A stretch of 64,000 bases of DNA from Sphingobacterium sp. FBM7-1 (GTDB taxonomy: Bacteria > Bacteroidota > Bacteroidia > Sphingobacteriales > Sphingobacteriaceae): NCBI RefSeq assembly GCF_020687765.1, contig NZ_JAJEWJ010000001.1, forward strand, positions 124,001 to 188,000. The letters run 5' to 3'. This document shows positions 8,155 to 16,369 of the stretch, one piece after another; within the stretch, counting starts at the first letter, position 1; each line of letters opens with the position of its first letter. The position numbers and the translations under genes were made by a program. The notes under the pieces were generated by a model. The model was not told the origin of the DNA and searched no databases. It saw only the letters and a program-made list of their open reading frames with translations.

Positions 8155-10062
8155 TTATCCCAATATGTTATTCGTGAACCGCATTTTTATCCCCATTTGA
8201 AAGTTACTGATGGTCTTGAATATCTCTTTCAACGTGGCTTTTTCTATTTTAGTTAAGGTATCTATGCGGATGTAGTTGTTAGGATCCAGCTTCTCTACTA
8301 GGATTTGATTGGCTTGATTTTCCAGGCGCATAGCCATCAGATAATAGTAAGACTGGTACAATTCATGGTACTGCTGAGGAGTAAATACTCCTCGCTCCAG
8401 CAGTTTTTTTAGCCGTTCACCTGTATTCTCTTGATAGATTCTTTTTTGAAGCGCGTATACTCGAACTAGATCCACGATTGGTGTCATGGCGTTCTTGATA
8501 TTGAAAACCTCTGCTTTGCCAATAGTTTCTGTTTTAATATTCCGGAAGAACGTAAGAGGTGGTTCATATTGAAGCGCATTTTTAGCAGTAAAGGCAAAAA
8601 AGCGGTCGTTGGGCTTTTGTAGTTCCTCATCTAAAAACAGCTTAAGCTCCTCGATAATATTGCGGTCTCCATACAAAAAGCGGCAATCAAAAAAGGTGGA
8701 GAATTTGATGGCGTTTTCGGGAACGCTGTCCTCAATCCATTTTTTGTAGTTACGTTTCCAATGTGAGAGTGAGTGTGTCCACTCAGGATTGCTCGCCATA
8801 TATCCACCTTCGCAGTAACTGAAGCCAATCTCATTTAAATAATCAGACACCTTAGTAGCAAAAGTCAAGAAATATTCGCGGACCATTTCGCGTTGTTCGT
8901 TAGCCTTATCCTCATAGATAATCGCGTTATCCTGATCAGTCTTTAGGGACTGCTCTTTCCGGCCTTCACTTCCTGTAACCATAAACACGAATTTGGCGGG
9001 TGGTTCACCCATCTCGCGCACAACCCGTTCAATCACCTTAATGGCAATTGTATCGGCGATCGTCGTGATTACTTGATTGGTGATTTCTGCATTGATACCT
9101 CTTCCCAAAAGCTGTTTGATGATTTGGGGTACATAGTTCCATTTTTGTCGTAATTCCTCGATCGTTTCTGCCAGTTTCACAGATTGAATAAATACCAGGG
9201 GGGACTGTCCCTGTTCACTTAATATTCGGTTTCTGCTCAAAAACCCTACATATCGCCCTTCTTTCTCGACAAGGAGGTAACGTGTTTTGGTACTAAACAT
9301 CATGAGCACTGCTTCGTAGAGATATGCCTGATGCGATATCGATACAATCGGGTTATCCATGACATCCGCGATAGGTGTATTCACATTTATACGTTTTGCA
9401 ATGACATTATCCCGAAGTGTTATATCTGTGGCGTAACCAAGTATTTTTTGGTCTTTGTCCTCGATGAAAAGACAGCTCACTCGATTTTCGGCCATGTATT
9501 TTGCCGCTTGATAGATGGGTGTCTCGGGCGGACAGGCAACAATGTCCTTATAGGTGATTCCGTCGATCTTTCGGGAATAAAGCTGCTCTGCAGCGATGTA
9601 ACTTTCTTCAAAAGAAGCCGGCGTTTTGACAAAATGTGAAAATTCTTCGTCCAACATGCGCCGGCCGTAGTCGGTCGTGTAATATTGGAAGAATTCATCG
9701 TAGGCTTGGCAAAGTTTGAGAAATTCCTTACGAGGCAAACTATATACCACGGTACCTCGCTTCGCCATTACCGACTTTAACGCTTTCTTTCGGTTGAGTA
9801 GGATAGAAATGCCACCGAAGCAATAAACCGGATGGTGAATCTCAATAGACCGCCTGTTTTGTGAAGCGTCATAAAAAAAAGTTTCATATTCTCCTTTAAC
9901 GATGATATCCACACCGGTTAACTCAGTAATCCCCTGTCGATAAGCCAAGGTATCCCGGGAATAGGAGGTTTGGATCAGCGATTCGGAAATGTCGCCCAGG
10001 ATACTCTCCGGGAGGATATTAAAGGGCGTTGTCTTTTTTAATACTTCAATCAAATTCGGCAT
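8155..10062 (-). CDS. cNMP-binding / CBS / DUF294 nucleotidyltransferase-like signalling protein
   Basis: This 635-residue protein has four modules in order: a cyclic-nucleotide-binding-like domain (about 10-130), a CBS pair (about 170-285), a DUF294 nucleotidyltransferase-like domain with GSEGRKEQ and TDQDNA at 364-380, and a DUF294_C helical domain (about 480-625). The GS plus DxD-type pattern is that of GlnD/NTase folds, and the CBS pair probably senses adenylates. The usual partners are a DnaQ-like exonuclease and the DUF485/ActP acetate symporter. The exonuclease is directly upstream here, while DUF485-actP lies 8 kb away. The substrate is unknown. Confidence 0.88.
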   Translation of the reverse strand: MPNLIEVLKKTTPFNILPESILGDISESLIQTSYSRDTLAYRQGITELTGVDIIVKGEYETFFYDASQNRRSIEIHHPVYCFGGISILLNRKKALKSVMAKRGTVVYSLPRKEFLKLCQAYDEFFQYYTTDYGRRMLDEEFSHFVKTPASFEESYIAAEQLYSRKIDGITYKDIVACPPETPIYQAAKYMAENRVSCLFIEDKDQKILGYATDITLRDNVIAKRINVNTPIADVMDNPIVSISHQAYLYEAVLMMFSTKTRYLLVEKEGRYVGFLSRNRILSEQGQSPLVFIQSVKLAETIEELRQKWNYVPQIIKQLLGRGINAEITNQVITTIADTIAIKVIERVVREMGEPPAKFVFMVTGSEGRKEQSLKTDQDNAIIYEDKANEQREMVREYFLTFATKVSDYLNEIGFSYCEGGYMASNPEWTHSLSHWKRNYKKWIEDSVPENAIKFSTFFDCRFLYGDRNIIEELKLFLDEELQKPNDRFFAFTAKNALQYEPPLTFFRNIKTETIGKAEVFNIKNAMTPIVDLVRVYALQKRIYQENTGERLKKLLERGVFTPQQYHELYQSYYYLMAMRLENQANQILVEKLDPNNYIRIDTLTKIEKATLKEIFKTISNFQMGIKMRFTNNILG

Positions 10063-10091
10063 AATCTGCTTTTAAGGCAATATTAACTATT

Positions 10092-10730
10092 CTATTTATC
10101 TAAAAAGTTAAGTTTCTGTGAAAATAGCTTCTCTTGTCGTTCAATATCCGATAAGGTTATTTCCTTACGGCCCCGTAATTCGAAAAAGCACTTTGCCGTG
10201 GCACTGGCGTCCTGTTCGGCTTCGTGGATTTCTGTTAGGGGGGTATCAAACACGTATTCGTGAAGCTGTGGAAGCCGGAAATAGTTGACCGACGGATTCG
10301 TAGCATATTTCTCACTATCCAGCATCGTACAAAAAAACGATTGGGTGGAAAAAGGGTTGGGAAGATTTGCCCGGTAATAATCTGCACTTAGTACTTGTAC
10401 ATCCAGCTCGACGAAATGTCCGATTATAAGCGGTTTATACTTTTGTATATCATGTGCTAACTTACGTAATACAATTTTCCTTTTATCCCCATGTTCCTTT
10501 AGGAAATCGCGTGTAATGCCATGTACATCATAGGAACGAGCGGTAATATCGATATCATTTTCATAGATGTATTTACTGGTACGTTTGATTTCGGTTCCGT
10601 CAAGTGCATAGACGATCCAGGCCACTTGGATGACGTTTGGCCAGTTCTTTCCGTCGGAATAGGGACGGTTCCAGCGCTGTGGAATACCCGATGTTTCGGT
10701 ATCGATAAATAAAAGATGATTCTTCAACAA
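10092..10730 (-). CDS. DnaQ-like 3'-5' exonuclease (DEDDh)
   Basis: A 212-residue single-domain exonuclease of the DnaQ/epsilon superfamily. The DEDDh residues are visible: Asp10 and Glu12 in FIDTETSG, Asp110 in HFVELD, and His169 with Asp174 in EIHEAEQDA. It removes nucleotides from DNA or RNA 3' ends with two metals; whether it proofreads or trims RNA cannot be said. It lies 29 bp upstream of the DUF294 gene in the same direction. These two genes form a known pair in other bacteria. It is not a polymerase subunit here, since no clamp-binding or polymerase-binding tail is evident. Confidence 0.87.
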   Translation of the reverse strand: MLKNHLLFIDTETSGIPQRWNRPYSDGKNWPNVIQVAWIVYALDGTEIKRTSKYIYENDIDITARSYDVHGITRDFLKEHGDKRKIVLRKLAHDIQKYKPLIIGHFVELDVQVLSADYYRANLPNPFSTQSFFCTMLDSEKYATNPSVNYFRLPQLHEYVFDTPLTEIHEAEQDASATAKCFFELRGRKEITLSDIERQEKLFSQKLNFLDK

Positions 10731-10751
10731 CGCAATGAAATAAAAAGCTAA

Positions 10752-11201
10752 CTAATTTAACATAGACTTTACGACTTCCGATATCGTTTTACCATCCGCT
10801 TTACCAGCAAGTTTCTGATTCGCTGCACCCATAACCTTGCCCATTTCTTTGATAGATGATGCGCCGGTCTCCGCGATAATGTTTTTTACGATTTCTTCGA
10901 TGGCCGCACGATCAAGTTGTTGGGGCAGATAGGCTTCGATAACTTGTAGCTCTTCTATCTCGATCTGGTACAAGTCATCCCGGTTTTGATTTTTATAAAT
11001 ATCAGCTGATTCTTTACGTTGTTTGGCAAGCTTTTGTAAAACTTTGATTTCTGTTTCTTCGTTAAGTTCTTCTACTTGTGTTTTTTCCGTCTTAGCGAGT
11101 AATATAGCTGCTTTTATCGCACGCAGACCACGTAGTTTAACATTGTCCTTGGCAATCATGGCGGCTTTGATATCCTGATTAATGTTTTGTTCTAATGCCA
11201 T
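10752..11201 (-). CDS. GatB/YqeY domain-containing protein
   Basis: A 149-residue YqeY protein: an N-terminal helical domain (MALEQNINQDIKAAMIAKD, LRGLRAIKAAIL) and a C-terminal GatB-like tail domain (about 95-148) ending in GKADGKTISEVVKSML. The family resembles the tRNA-binding tail of the GatB amidotransferase, but its exact role is unsettled. It is full length for the family. It lies 21 bp upstream of the exonuclease gene and may be cotranscribed with it. Confidence 0.92.
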   Translation of the reverse strand: MALEQNINQDIKAAMIAKDNVKLRGLRAIKAAILLAKTEKTQVEELNEETEIKVLQKLAKQRKESADIYKNQNRDDLYQIEIEELQVIEAYLPQQLDRAAIEEIVKNIIAETGASSIKEMGKVMGAANQKLAGKADGKTISEVVKSMLN

Positions 11202-11250
11202 AGTGTTTTATGATTATAAGTGATAGATCCGTTATATAAGCTGGGAGATG

Positions 11251-11991
11251 TTATTTGGTACATTCGTAAATCGTACAGAACCCTAACGTTTGCGGACGGA
11301 CTTTAGTCTCGCCGAAACCTACCTTTCTGGTAATAGCGGCAAATCGCTCACCGTCCGGAAAATTGGCTACAGATTCTGGAAGATACGAATAAGCACTAGC
11401 ATCCTTAGAAATGAGTTTGCCTAAAGCCGGTGTCAGTTTATGAAAATGAAAGTGATACAGCTGTTTAATAGGAAAGGTGGTCGGGTTCGACAATTCCAAG
11501 ATAATGGCTTTTCCGCCTGGCTTTAATACGCGAAGGATATCGCTCAGGCCACGTTCAAGATTCTCGAAATTTCGAACCCCGAAAGCGACGGTTATGGCGT
11601 CAAATGTGTTATCGTTAAATTGTAGCTTTTCCGAATCGCCAAGCTGTACTTCAAATTGTTCCTGCAGGCCTTTCTTTACAATTTTTTGGCGGGCGACCTC
11701 CAACATGCCAGCTGAAATATCCACACCGATGATTTTTTTGGGATTGAGGATCCGTATGGATTCCAATGCAAAATCCCCTGTACCGGTGGCGACATCCAGC
11801 ATGTGTTGAGGATGGATGCTGCGGAGTGATCGAATTGCCTTTTTACGCCATATCGTGTCGATACCCAGGGTCATCATGCGATTCAACATATCATATGTCT
11901 TCGATATGTTGTTAAACATCGTAGCTACTTGTTCTTTCTTTCCACCTTCTTTTGCTTTGTAAGGTTTTATCGTAGGAGTATCCTTTGCCAT
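11251..11991 (-). CDS. ubiE: Demethylmenaquinone methyltransferase
   Basis: A class I SAM methyltransferase of the UbiE/MenG family. From the preferred start (MAKDTPTIKP at 11991) it has 246 residues, the normal family length; a longer frame from 12006 adds only MYLCH. The SAM motif DVATGTGDFA is at 66-75, a second motif is VDISAGMLEVARQK, and the UbiE signature LYHFHFHKLTPALGKLISKDASAYSYLPESV is present in sequence parts around 180-210. It methylates demethylmenaquinone in the last step of menaquinone synthesis. Bacteroidota respire with menaquinone, so the ubiquinone reaction is unlikely. Confidence 0.94.
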   Translation of the reverse strand: MAKDTPTIKPYKAKEGGKKEQVATMFNNISKTYDMLNRMMTLGIDTIWRKKAIRSLRSIHPQHMLDVATGTGDFALESIRILNPKKIIGVDISAGMLEVARQKIVKKGLQEQFEVQLGDSEKLQFNDNTFDAITVAFGVRNFENLERGLSDILRVLKPGGKAIILELSNPTTFPIKQLYHFHFHKLTPALGKLISKDASAYSYLPESVANFPDGERFAAITRKVGFGETKVRPQTLGFCTIYECTK

Positions 11992-12125
11992 ATGACAAAG
12001 ATACATTCTATAAATTCTTTTTTAAAAAAGGAAGATAAAAATTGTCACATACGATAACTGTTTGGTACTGAATAAGAATACTATGGGTATGCCTGTTTTT
12101 GGTTTAAGAAGCGTTGAGATTGCGG

Positions 12126-12224
12126 TTATTAACATTCCTCGGAGTTATCCACAAGTCCACAACAGACTGATTGTAAAGAGACTTTTTTAACTTTCCACAG
12201 GTTATAAACAAAGGTTGTGGATAA
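12126..12224. other. DnaA-box cluster upstream of dnaB (candidate oriC or DnaA-regulated region)
   Basis: Two perfect DnaA boxes lie in inverted orientation: TTATCCACA at 12145-12153 and TGTGGATAA at 12216-12224. Near matches with two mismatches occur at 12126-12134 (TTATTAACA), 12191-12199 (CTTTCCACA) and 12202-12210 (TTATAAACA). The 391-bp gap separates divergent genes (ubiE leftward, dnaB rightward) and turns A+T-rich towards dnaB. No credible gene lies in it. It could be the replication origin or simply DnaA control of dnaB. Confidence 0.55.
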
Positions 12225-12307
12225 ACTACTTTAGAAAGAGCTTCATCTACAAGAAGGTATAAGGCTTGCTTTGTACGGTAGGAAAACGGTGTGTACAAAT
12301 AGTTGGA

Positions 12308-12335
12308 TTGTTCCTGTTTATTTTTTATAGCTTTG
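12308..12335 (+). promoter_or_regulatory. Promoter of dnaB
   Basis: TTG (12308-12310), a 17-bp spacer and TAGCTTTG (12328-12335, an exact TAnnTTTG) end 47 nt before the dnaB ATG. Confidence 0.5.
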
Positions 12336-12382
12336 TTAAGCTTTACGATCAAAACGAACAATAAACAGAGAAATTTTTTGGA

Positions 12383-13966
12383 ATGGCGATAGAGAATGAA
12401 TTTTCGAACACTGCGGGAGGCAGGACTAACTTTGCTAAGAAACGGGCGAGTCTAAGTAATCTGGTAGGTGGATTGGGTAAATTACCACCACAGGCTGTAG
12501 ATTTAGAAGAGGCGGTTTTAGGTGCGCTTATGTTGGAAAAAAATGCGCTGAGTGAAGTGATAGATATTCTTACGCCTGATTCTTTTTATAAAGAAGCACA
12601 TCAAAAAATATATCAAGCCATTTATAACCTATTTCAACACACCTCGCCCATCGATCTATTGACCGTAACCGCTGAATTGCGTAAAATGGGTGCTCTGGAG
12701 ATAGTAGGTGGTGCATATTATATCACGCAGCTGACAGACCGTGTAGTTTCGGCTGCGAATATCGAATACCATGCTCGTATTATTTCTCAAAAATACATTC
12801 AGCGGGAGCTGATAAAGGTATCAACGGAGATTATTAATAACTCGTACGACGAGACGACAGATATATTTGATTTGTTGGATCATGCCGAGAAATCCTTGTT
12901 CGACATCGCACAAAATAATTTGCGTAGGGATTCGAGAAAGATGGACGATATTATGCGGGAAGCCATTACCAATCTGGAGGCTCTGCGTGATCGTACAGAT
13001 GGGCTAACAGGGATTCCTTCTGGGTTAACGGCATTGGACCGTATGACTTCGGGCTGGCAACCGTCCGATTTGGTTATTATCGCTGCTCGTCCGGCGATGG
13101 GTAAAACCGCTTTTGTCTTGTCGGTGGCGCGGAATGCCGCTGTAGATCACCAGCGACCAGTAGCGGTATTCTCCCTAGAGATGTCGTCGGTGCAGTTGGT
13201 TAACCGTCTGATAGCTGGCGAAACCGAAATTGAGCAGGAGAAACTAAAAAAAGGAAACTTAGCCGATCACGAATGGCAACAGTTGCACTCGCGCATCGGC
13301 AGATTAACCGAAGCGCCGTTGATCATTGATGACACTCCGGCACTTAACGTGTTTGAATTCCGGGCAAAATGTCGCCGTTTAAAAGCGCAACACGATATAC
13401 AGATGGTTATCGTGGATTATTTGCAGCTGATGCATGGGAAAAGTGAAGGGAAAGGTGGCGGAAACCGGGAGCAGGAAATTGGTAGTATATCGCGTGCACT
13501 GAAATCGGTAGCGAAAGAATTGAATATACCCGTATTGGCCCTTTCTCAGTTAAGCCGTGCGGTAGAATCACGCCCCGGAAATAGTAAAAGGCCCATGTTA
13601 TCGGATCTCCGGGAGTCGGGATCCATTGAGCAGGATGCCGATATGGTGTTATTCTTGTACCGTCCGGAATATTATGGACTGACGGAGGATGAAGAAGGGC
13701 GGCCGACTGCAGGGGTAGGTGAGGTTATTATTGCGAAACACCGAAACGGCGAAACAGGTATCGTACCCCTGCGTTTTATTGGTAAATATGTCAAGTTCGT
13801 GGACTTGGAAGAAGACTTTGGCGGCGCAGATTCATTTGGAGGTGGAATGGACAGCTTCTCGGCCATCAACCCGTCAGATGCTTTCGGCGGAGCTGGCGCA
13901 TTTGGTGGAGGAGGTATCACTATGCCATCCAGAATGAACGATATGCCGGACGACGCACCGTTTTAA
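12383..13966 (+). CDS. dnaB: Replicative DNA helicase DnaB
   Basis: A 527-residue hexameric helicase with the N-terminal DnaB domain (about 35-140, starting LPPQAVDLEEAVLGALM) and a RecA-like C-terminal domain (about 205-470). The Walker A motif ARPAMGKTAF is at 235-244, the Walker B region is MVIVDYLQLM, and the conserved SDLRESGSIEQDAD segment is present. It unwinds the fork and recruits primase. The last 45 residues are Gly/Phe/Ser-rich (GGADSFGGGMDSF and similar) and end in acidic DDAPF, reminiscent of SSB-type tails. No intein is present. A DnaA-box cluster lies just upstream. Confidence 0.97.
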   Translation: MAIENEFSNTAGGRTNFAKKRASLSNLVGGLGKLPPQAVDLEEAVLGALMLEKNALSEVIDILTPDSFYKEAHQKIYQAIYNLFQHTSPIDLLTVTAELRKMGALEIVGGAYYITQLTDRVVSAANIEYHARIISQKYIQRELIKVSTEIINNSYDETTDIFDLLDHAEKSLFDIAQNNLRRDSRKMDDIMREAITNLEALRDRTDGLTGIPSGLTALDRMTSGWQPSDLVIIAARPAMGKTAFVLSVARNAAVDHQRPVAVFSLEMSSVQLVNRLIAGETEIEQEKLKKGNLADHEWQQLHSRIGRLTEAPLIIDDTPALNVFEFRAKCRRLKAQHDIQMVIVDYLQLMHGKSEGKGGGNREQEIGSISRALKSVAKELNIPVLALSQLSRAVESRPGNSKRPMLSDLRESGSIEQDADMVLFLYRPEYYGLTEDEEGRPTAGVGEVIIAKHRNGETGIVPLRFIGKYVKFVDLEEDFGGADSFGGGMDSFSAINPSDAFGGAGAFGGGGITMPSRMNDMPDDAPF

Positions 13967-13980
13967 CCGATAAAAAGATA

Positions 13981-14004
13981 AAGCCTACAATTCGTAGGCT
14001 TTTT
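13981..14004 (+). terminator. Rho-independent terminator after dnaB
   Basis: AAGCCTAC pairs with GTAGGCTT around a 5-nt loop, followed by a T run. Confidence 0.85.
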
Positions 14005-14059
14005 GTTATATAGGGCCGCTTGTGTACACGGGGACAACGCTAAAAAGCTGGATGTGTTC

Positions 14060-14485
14060 TTAAAGATAGGTTGTGACTACCTTACTTACTTTCCACCCGT
14101 CCTCACTTTGATTGAGCGTAATATAGTCTATACGCGTAAACTTATCAAATTTCATCATAACTTTTGCCACACAAGCTTTACCGCATTCGTCCAATAGCTG
14201 ATAGGTCGTTTCACAGTTGAATTTTAAACCCCGGTTTGCTTTCAGAAAGCTTAGGTAACGTCTTTTACTATGCGAAACGTTGTTTGCCGTATTGAAATAT
14301 TGAAAGTCATCCGAAAATAAAAATTTGTTGTATTCAATACTGCCCGCCGTTGCGGCTTCTAGATAGGTTCGGATGATGTTAGCCGAATTGAGGTCTTTGA
14401 GTGGGTTTATTTTTTCTGCTGCAAAGGAACAGAAAGATGCCATGACGATAAAGGCTGTCGCGATGCTGGTAATTTTCGTTTTCAT
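14060..14485 (-). CDS. Secreted NTF2-like protein (lumazine-binding-like)
   Basis: A 141-residue protein with a signal peptide (MKTKITSIATAFIVMASFCSFAAE) and one NTF2-like domain: helices around NSANIIRTYLEAATAG, then strands ending DGWKVSKVVTTYL. Two cysteines (CETTYQLLDECGKAC region) could form a disulfide in the periplasm. Similar small secreted proteins are common in Bacteroidota and lack a proven role. It converges on dnaB. The 265 bp between its start and metA hold only the metA promoter region and a small hairpin near 14655. Confidence 0.78.
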   Translation of the reverse strand: MKTKITSIATAFIVMASFCSFAAEKINPLKDLNSANIIRTYLEAATAGSIEYNKFLFSDDFQYFNTANNVSHSKRRYLSFLKANRGLKFNCETTYQLLDECGKACVAKVMMKFDKFTRIDYITLNQSEDGWKVSKVVTTYL

Positions 14486-14703
14486 TGTCTTAAGTTTTAA
14501 ATGTGTTCTATTTTTTTGTGCTGTTTTGTTGCATCAAAAGTAAGTGGACAGGAGAAAACACCGAACACGGTTTAGATCAGTATTCCCTATTTCTCGGTGA
14601 AACGGGATTAATTTTCGGTGAATTTTTCGCCGGCCGTTATCAAAATCACATAGACAGCACTGCCTTTTAGTGCAGCATGTTTTTTCTTGCGGTTTATTCT
14701 TTA

Positions 14704-14711
14704 TATTTTTG
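14704..14711 (+). promoter_or_regulatory. -7 box of metA
   Basis: TATTTTTG fits TAnnTTTG, 39 nt before the ATG. The only TTG upstream is 14 bp away, so the -33 element is weak. A small hairpin (GCACT / AGTGC) lies at about 14657-14673. Confidence 0.45.
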
Positions 14712-14750
14712 CATGTAATTTTTTAGATTAACTTAAGCGAGGGAAATAGT

Positions 14751-15704
14751 ATGCCAGTCAAGATACCAGATAATCTTCCAGCTATTCAACTTTTGGAGAA
14801 AGAGAATATATTTGTGATGAGCGATTTAAGAGCCGATGCGCAGGACATTCGCCCTTTACGTGTTCTTATTCTGAACCTGATGCCACTGAAGATATCCACG
14901 GAGACCGATTTCATACGATTATTGTCTAATAACCCGTTGCAAGTTGAAATAGAATTTGTACGATTGGATACCCATATTTCTAAAAATACACCGGAAGAAC
15001 ATCTAGAAATGTTTTACAAAGGCTTTAATGAAGTACGGGATGATTTTTATGACGGTATGATCATCACCGGTGCACCGGTGGAAATGATGGACTTTGAAGA
15101 AGTATCTTATTGGGAAGAAATCAAGTCAATATTTGAATGGGCTAGAACCCATGTGACCTCTACGTTATATATCTGCTGGGCTTCGCAAGCCGCGCTATAT
15201 CATTTTTATGGGGTAGACAAATCGCCTTTGGATGAGAAGTTATTCGGCGTATTTAAACATACTGCTACGGAAAAGCGTCATCCGCTATTCCGCGGCTTTG
15301 ATGATGAATTCTTTATTCCGCACAGTCGTCATACCACTATTCTAAAATCGTCGATCGCGGAAAAGGCACAGATCTCGGTTTTGTCCGAATCCGAAGATGC
15401 CGGTCTTGCAATTCTTTCTTCCCGAGGAGGACGTGAGTTCTATTTCACCGGTCATTCCGAATACGCACCGCTTACGTTGAGTGATGAATATAAAAGGGAT
15501 TTGGAAAAAGGCGTCAGCATCCGTATGCCTCTAAATTACTATGTCGACAATAATCCGAATAATCCGCCATTGGTGCGTTGGACTAGTCATGCAAATTTAT
15601 TGTTCAATAACTGGTTAAATTATTTTGTCTATCAAGAAACCCCGTTCGATTTAAAAGATGTCCCCCAGTTAGGAGAGATCAAGCACCCGGAGAGCGGAAA
15701 TTAA
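14751..15704 (+). CDS. metA: Homoserine O-acyltransferase MetA (predicted acetyl-CoA-specific)
   Basis: A 317-residue MetA-family enzyme. The catalytic cysteine is Cys142 in YICWASQA, and the His/Glu partners lie in FTGHSEYAPLTLSDEY. It activates homoserine at the first committed step of methionine synthesis. Position 111, which decides the acyl donor in this family, is Glu (GAPVEMMDFEEV) rather than the Gly of E. coli MetA. By published family rules this favours acetyl-CoA over succinyl-CoA, so the name homoserine O-succinyltransferase would be misleading. It stands alone, with no sulfhydrylase gene adjacent. No SAM riboswitch is recognisable in the leader. Confidence 0.93.
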   Translation: MPVKIPDNLPAIQLLEKENIFVMSDLRADAQDIRPLRVLILNLMPLKISTETDFIRLLSNNPLQVEIEFVRLDTHISKNTPEEHLEMFYKGFNEVRDDFYDGMIITGAPVEMMDFEEVSYWEEIKSIFEWARTHVTSTLYICWASQAALYHFYGVDKSPLDEKLFGVFKHTATEKRHPLFRGFDDEFFIPHSRHTTILKSSIAEKAQISVLSESEDAGLAILSSRGGREFYFTGHSEYAPLTLSDEYKRDLEKGVSIRMPLNYYVDNNPNNPPLVRWTSHANLLFNNWLNYFVYQETPFDLKDVPQLGEIKHPESGN

Positions 15705-15737
15705 TTCTTAACATAATGTAGCTTCAAGATTATCATT

Positions 15738-15870
15738 GGAAGTAAGTCAGGTGTGCCACACCCGGATGCAACACCATGACTTTTACTACTTCCTGATAAG
15801 CTGTTTCTATGGCGTGCCCCTTCTGTTTTCATAACTCAGATTTTCAATCCTAGGGGCAACAGAAACAAGC
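15738..15870 (+). other. Two adjacent long stem-loops, possible structured RNA
   Basis: Hairpin 1 (15738-15793) pairs GGAAGTA with TACTTCC and AGTCA with TGACT around an inner GGTG/CACC hairpin. Hairpin 2 (15800-15870) pairs GCTGTTTCT with AGAAACAAGC and TGCCCCTT with AGGGGCA. They occupy the first part of a 441-bp gap between metA and the small peptide gene. No T run follows either, so they do not look like simple terminators. No known RNA family is recognised. The rest of the gap (15871-16145) has a -7-like TATTTTTG at 15946-15953. Confidence 0.5.
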
Positions 15871-16145
15871 CGAATGATTTTGTCCCCGCAACGATGCTAA
15901 AGTGGATATTTATCAGTTTACGACAAAAAATAACTGTAATAAACCTATTTTTGGGGGTATATAAGGTGTTTTAAGGGGTGAAATAGTACAAAAACCGTCC
16001 GAAACGCCTGCTTTTATTTTTTTAATTCCAAATATTATCATTAACTTTTTCCTGTATTTCATAAAACTCCTAACCACAAGGGAGGGGCGGCATGGGAACT
16101 GACCGTTGCTGGAATACGTAATAATTAACATTTAACTTGAAAAAC

Positions 16146-16289
16146 ATGAGAAACTTAAAAGTATGGTTACGTAAAGTACTGGGGCTTAACCGGCAAAACG
16201 CACAAGTGGCGTTGCCGACGATGGTGGCATTCTGGGATCTGGAGTCTTACGGCAGAAAGGAACCAAAGTGTTTTTTCAGAACATTCTAA
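16146..16289 (+). CDS. Small cationic peptide (47 residues), possible modified-peptide precursor
   Basis: An ATG frame of 47 codons begins MRNLKVWLRKVLGLNRQ, continues NAQVALPTMVAFWDLESYG and ends RKEPKCFFRTF. It has nine Lys/Arg and three acidic residues, an amphipathic basic N-terminal helix, and one Cys near the C-terminus. A GC-rich hairpin follows 11 nt after the stop, and an acyltransferase-like gene and a kinase gene follow in the same direction. A short gene, then a partial terminator, then a tailoring-type enzyme is a layout typical of peptide natural-product precursors. The homology is unrecognised, so coding status is an inference. Confidence 0.5.
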   Translation: MRNLKVWLRKVLGLNRQNAQVALPTMVAFWDLESYGRKEPKCFFRTF

Positions 16290-16299
16290 AGTAAAGATG

Positions 16300-16337
16300 G
16301 GGGTCTGTTTTCCACCGCGGGAGACAGACCCTGTTTT
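16300..16337 (+). terminator. Attenuator-like hairpin between peptide gene and acyltransferase gene
   Basis: GGGGTCTGTTTTCC pairs with GGGAGACAGACCC (some G-U pairs) around ACCG and is followed by TGTTTTA. The short, imperfect T tract suggests partial termination, giving more peptide mRNA than downstream mRNA. Confidence 0.6.
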
Positions 16338-16369
16338 AAGAACGCATTACTTATTTTAACTTCATCATC

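Noticed and set aside
12104..12361. Minus-strand ORF of 85 codons between ubiE and dnaB
   Set aside because: It covers the DnaA-box cluster and dnaB promoter, has no domain, and its composition is that of A+T-rich intergenic DNA.
14486..14750. SAM riboswitch in front of metA
   Set aside because: Only a small hairpin is found; neither SAM-I nor SAM-II core sequences are recognisable.
15720..15900. Cobalamin or other known riboswitch downstream of metA
   Set aside because: The paired regions lack the conserved cobalamin-box sequence, and no vitamin-related gene follows.
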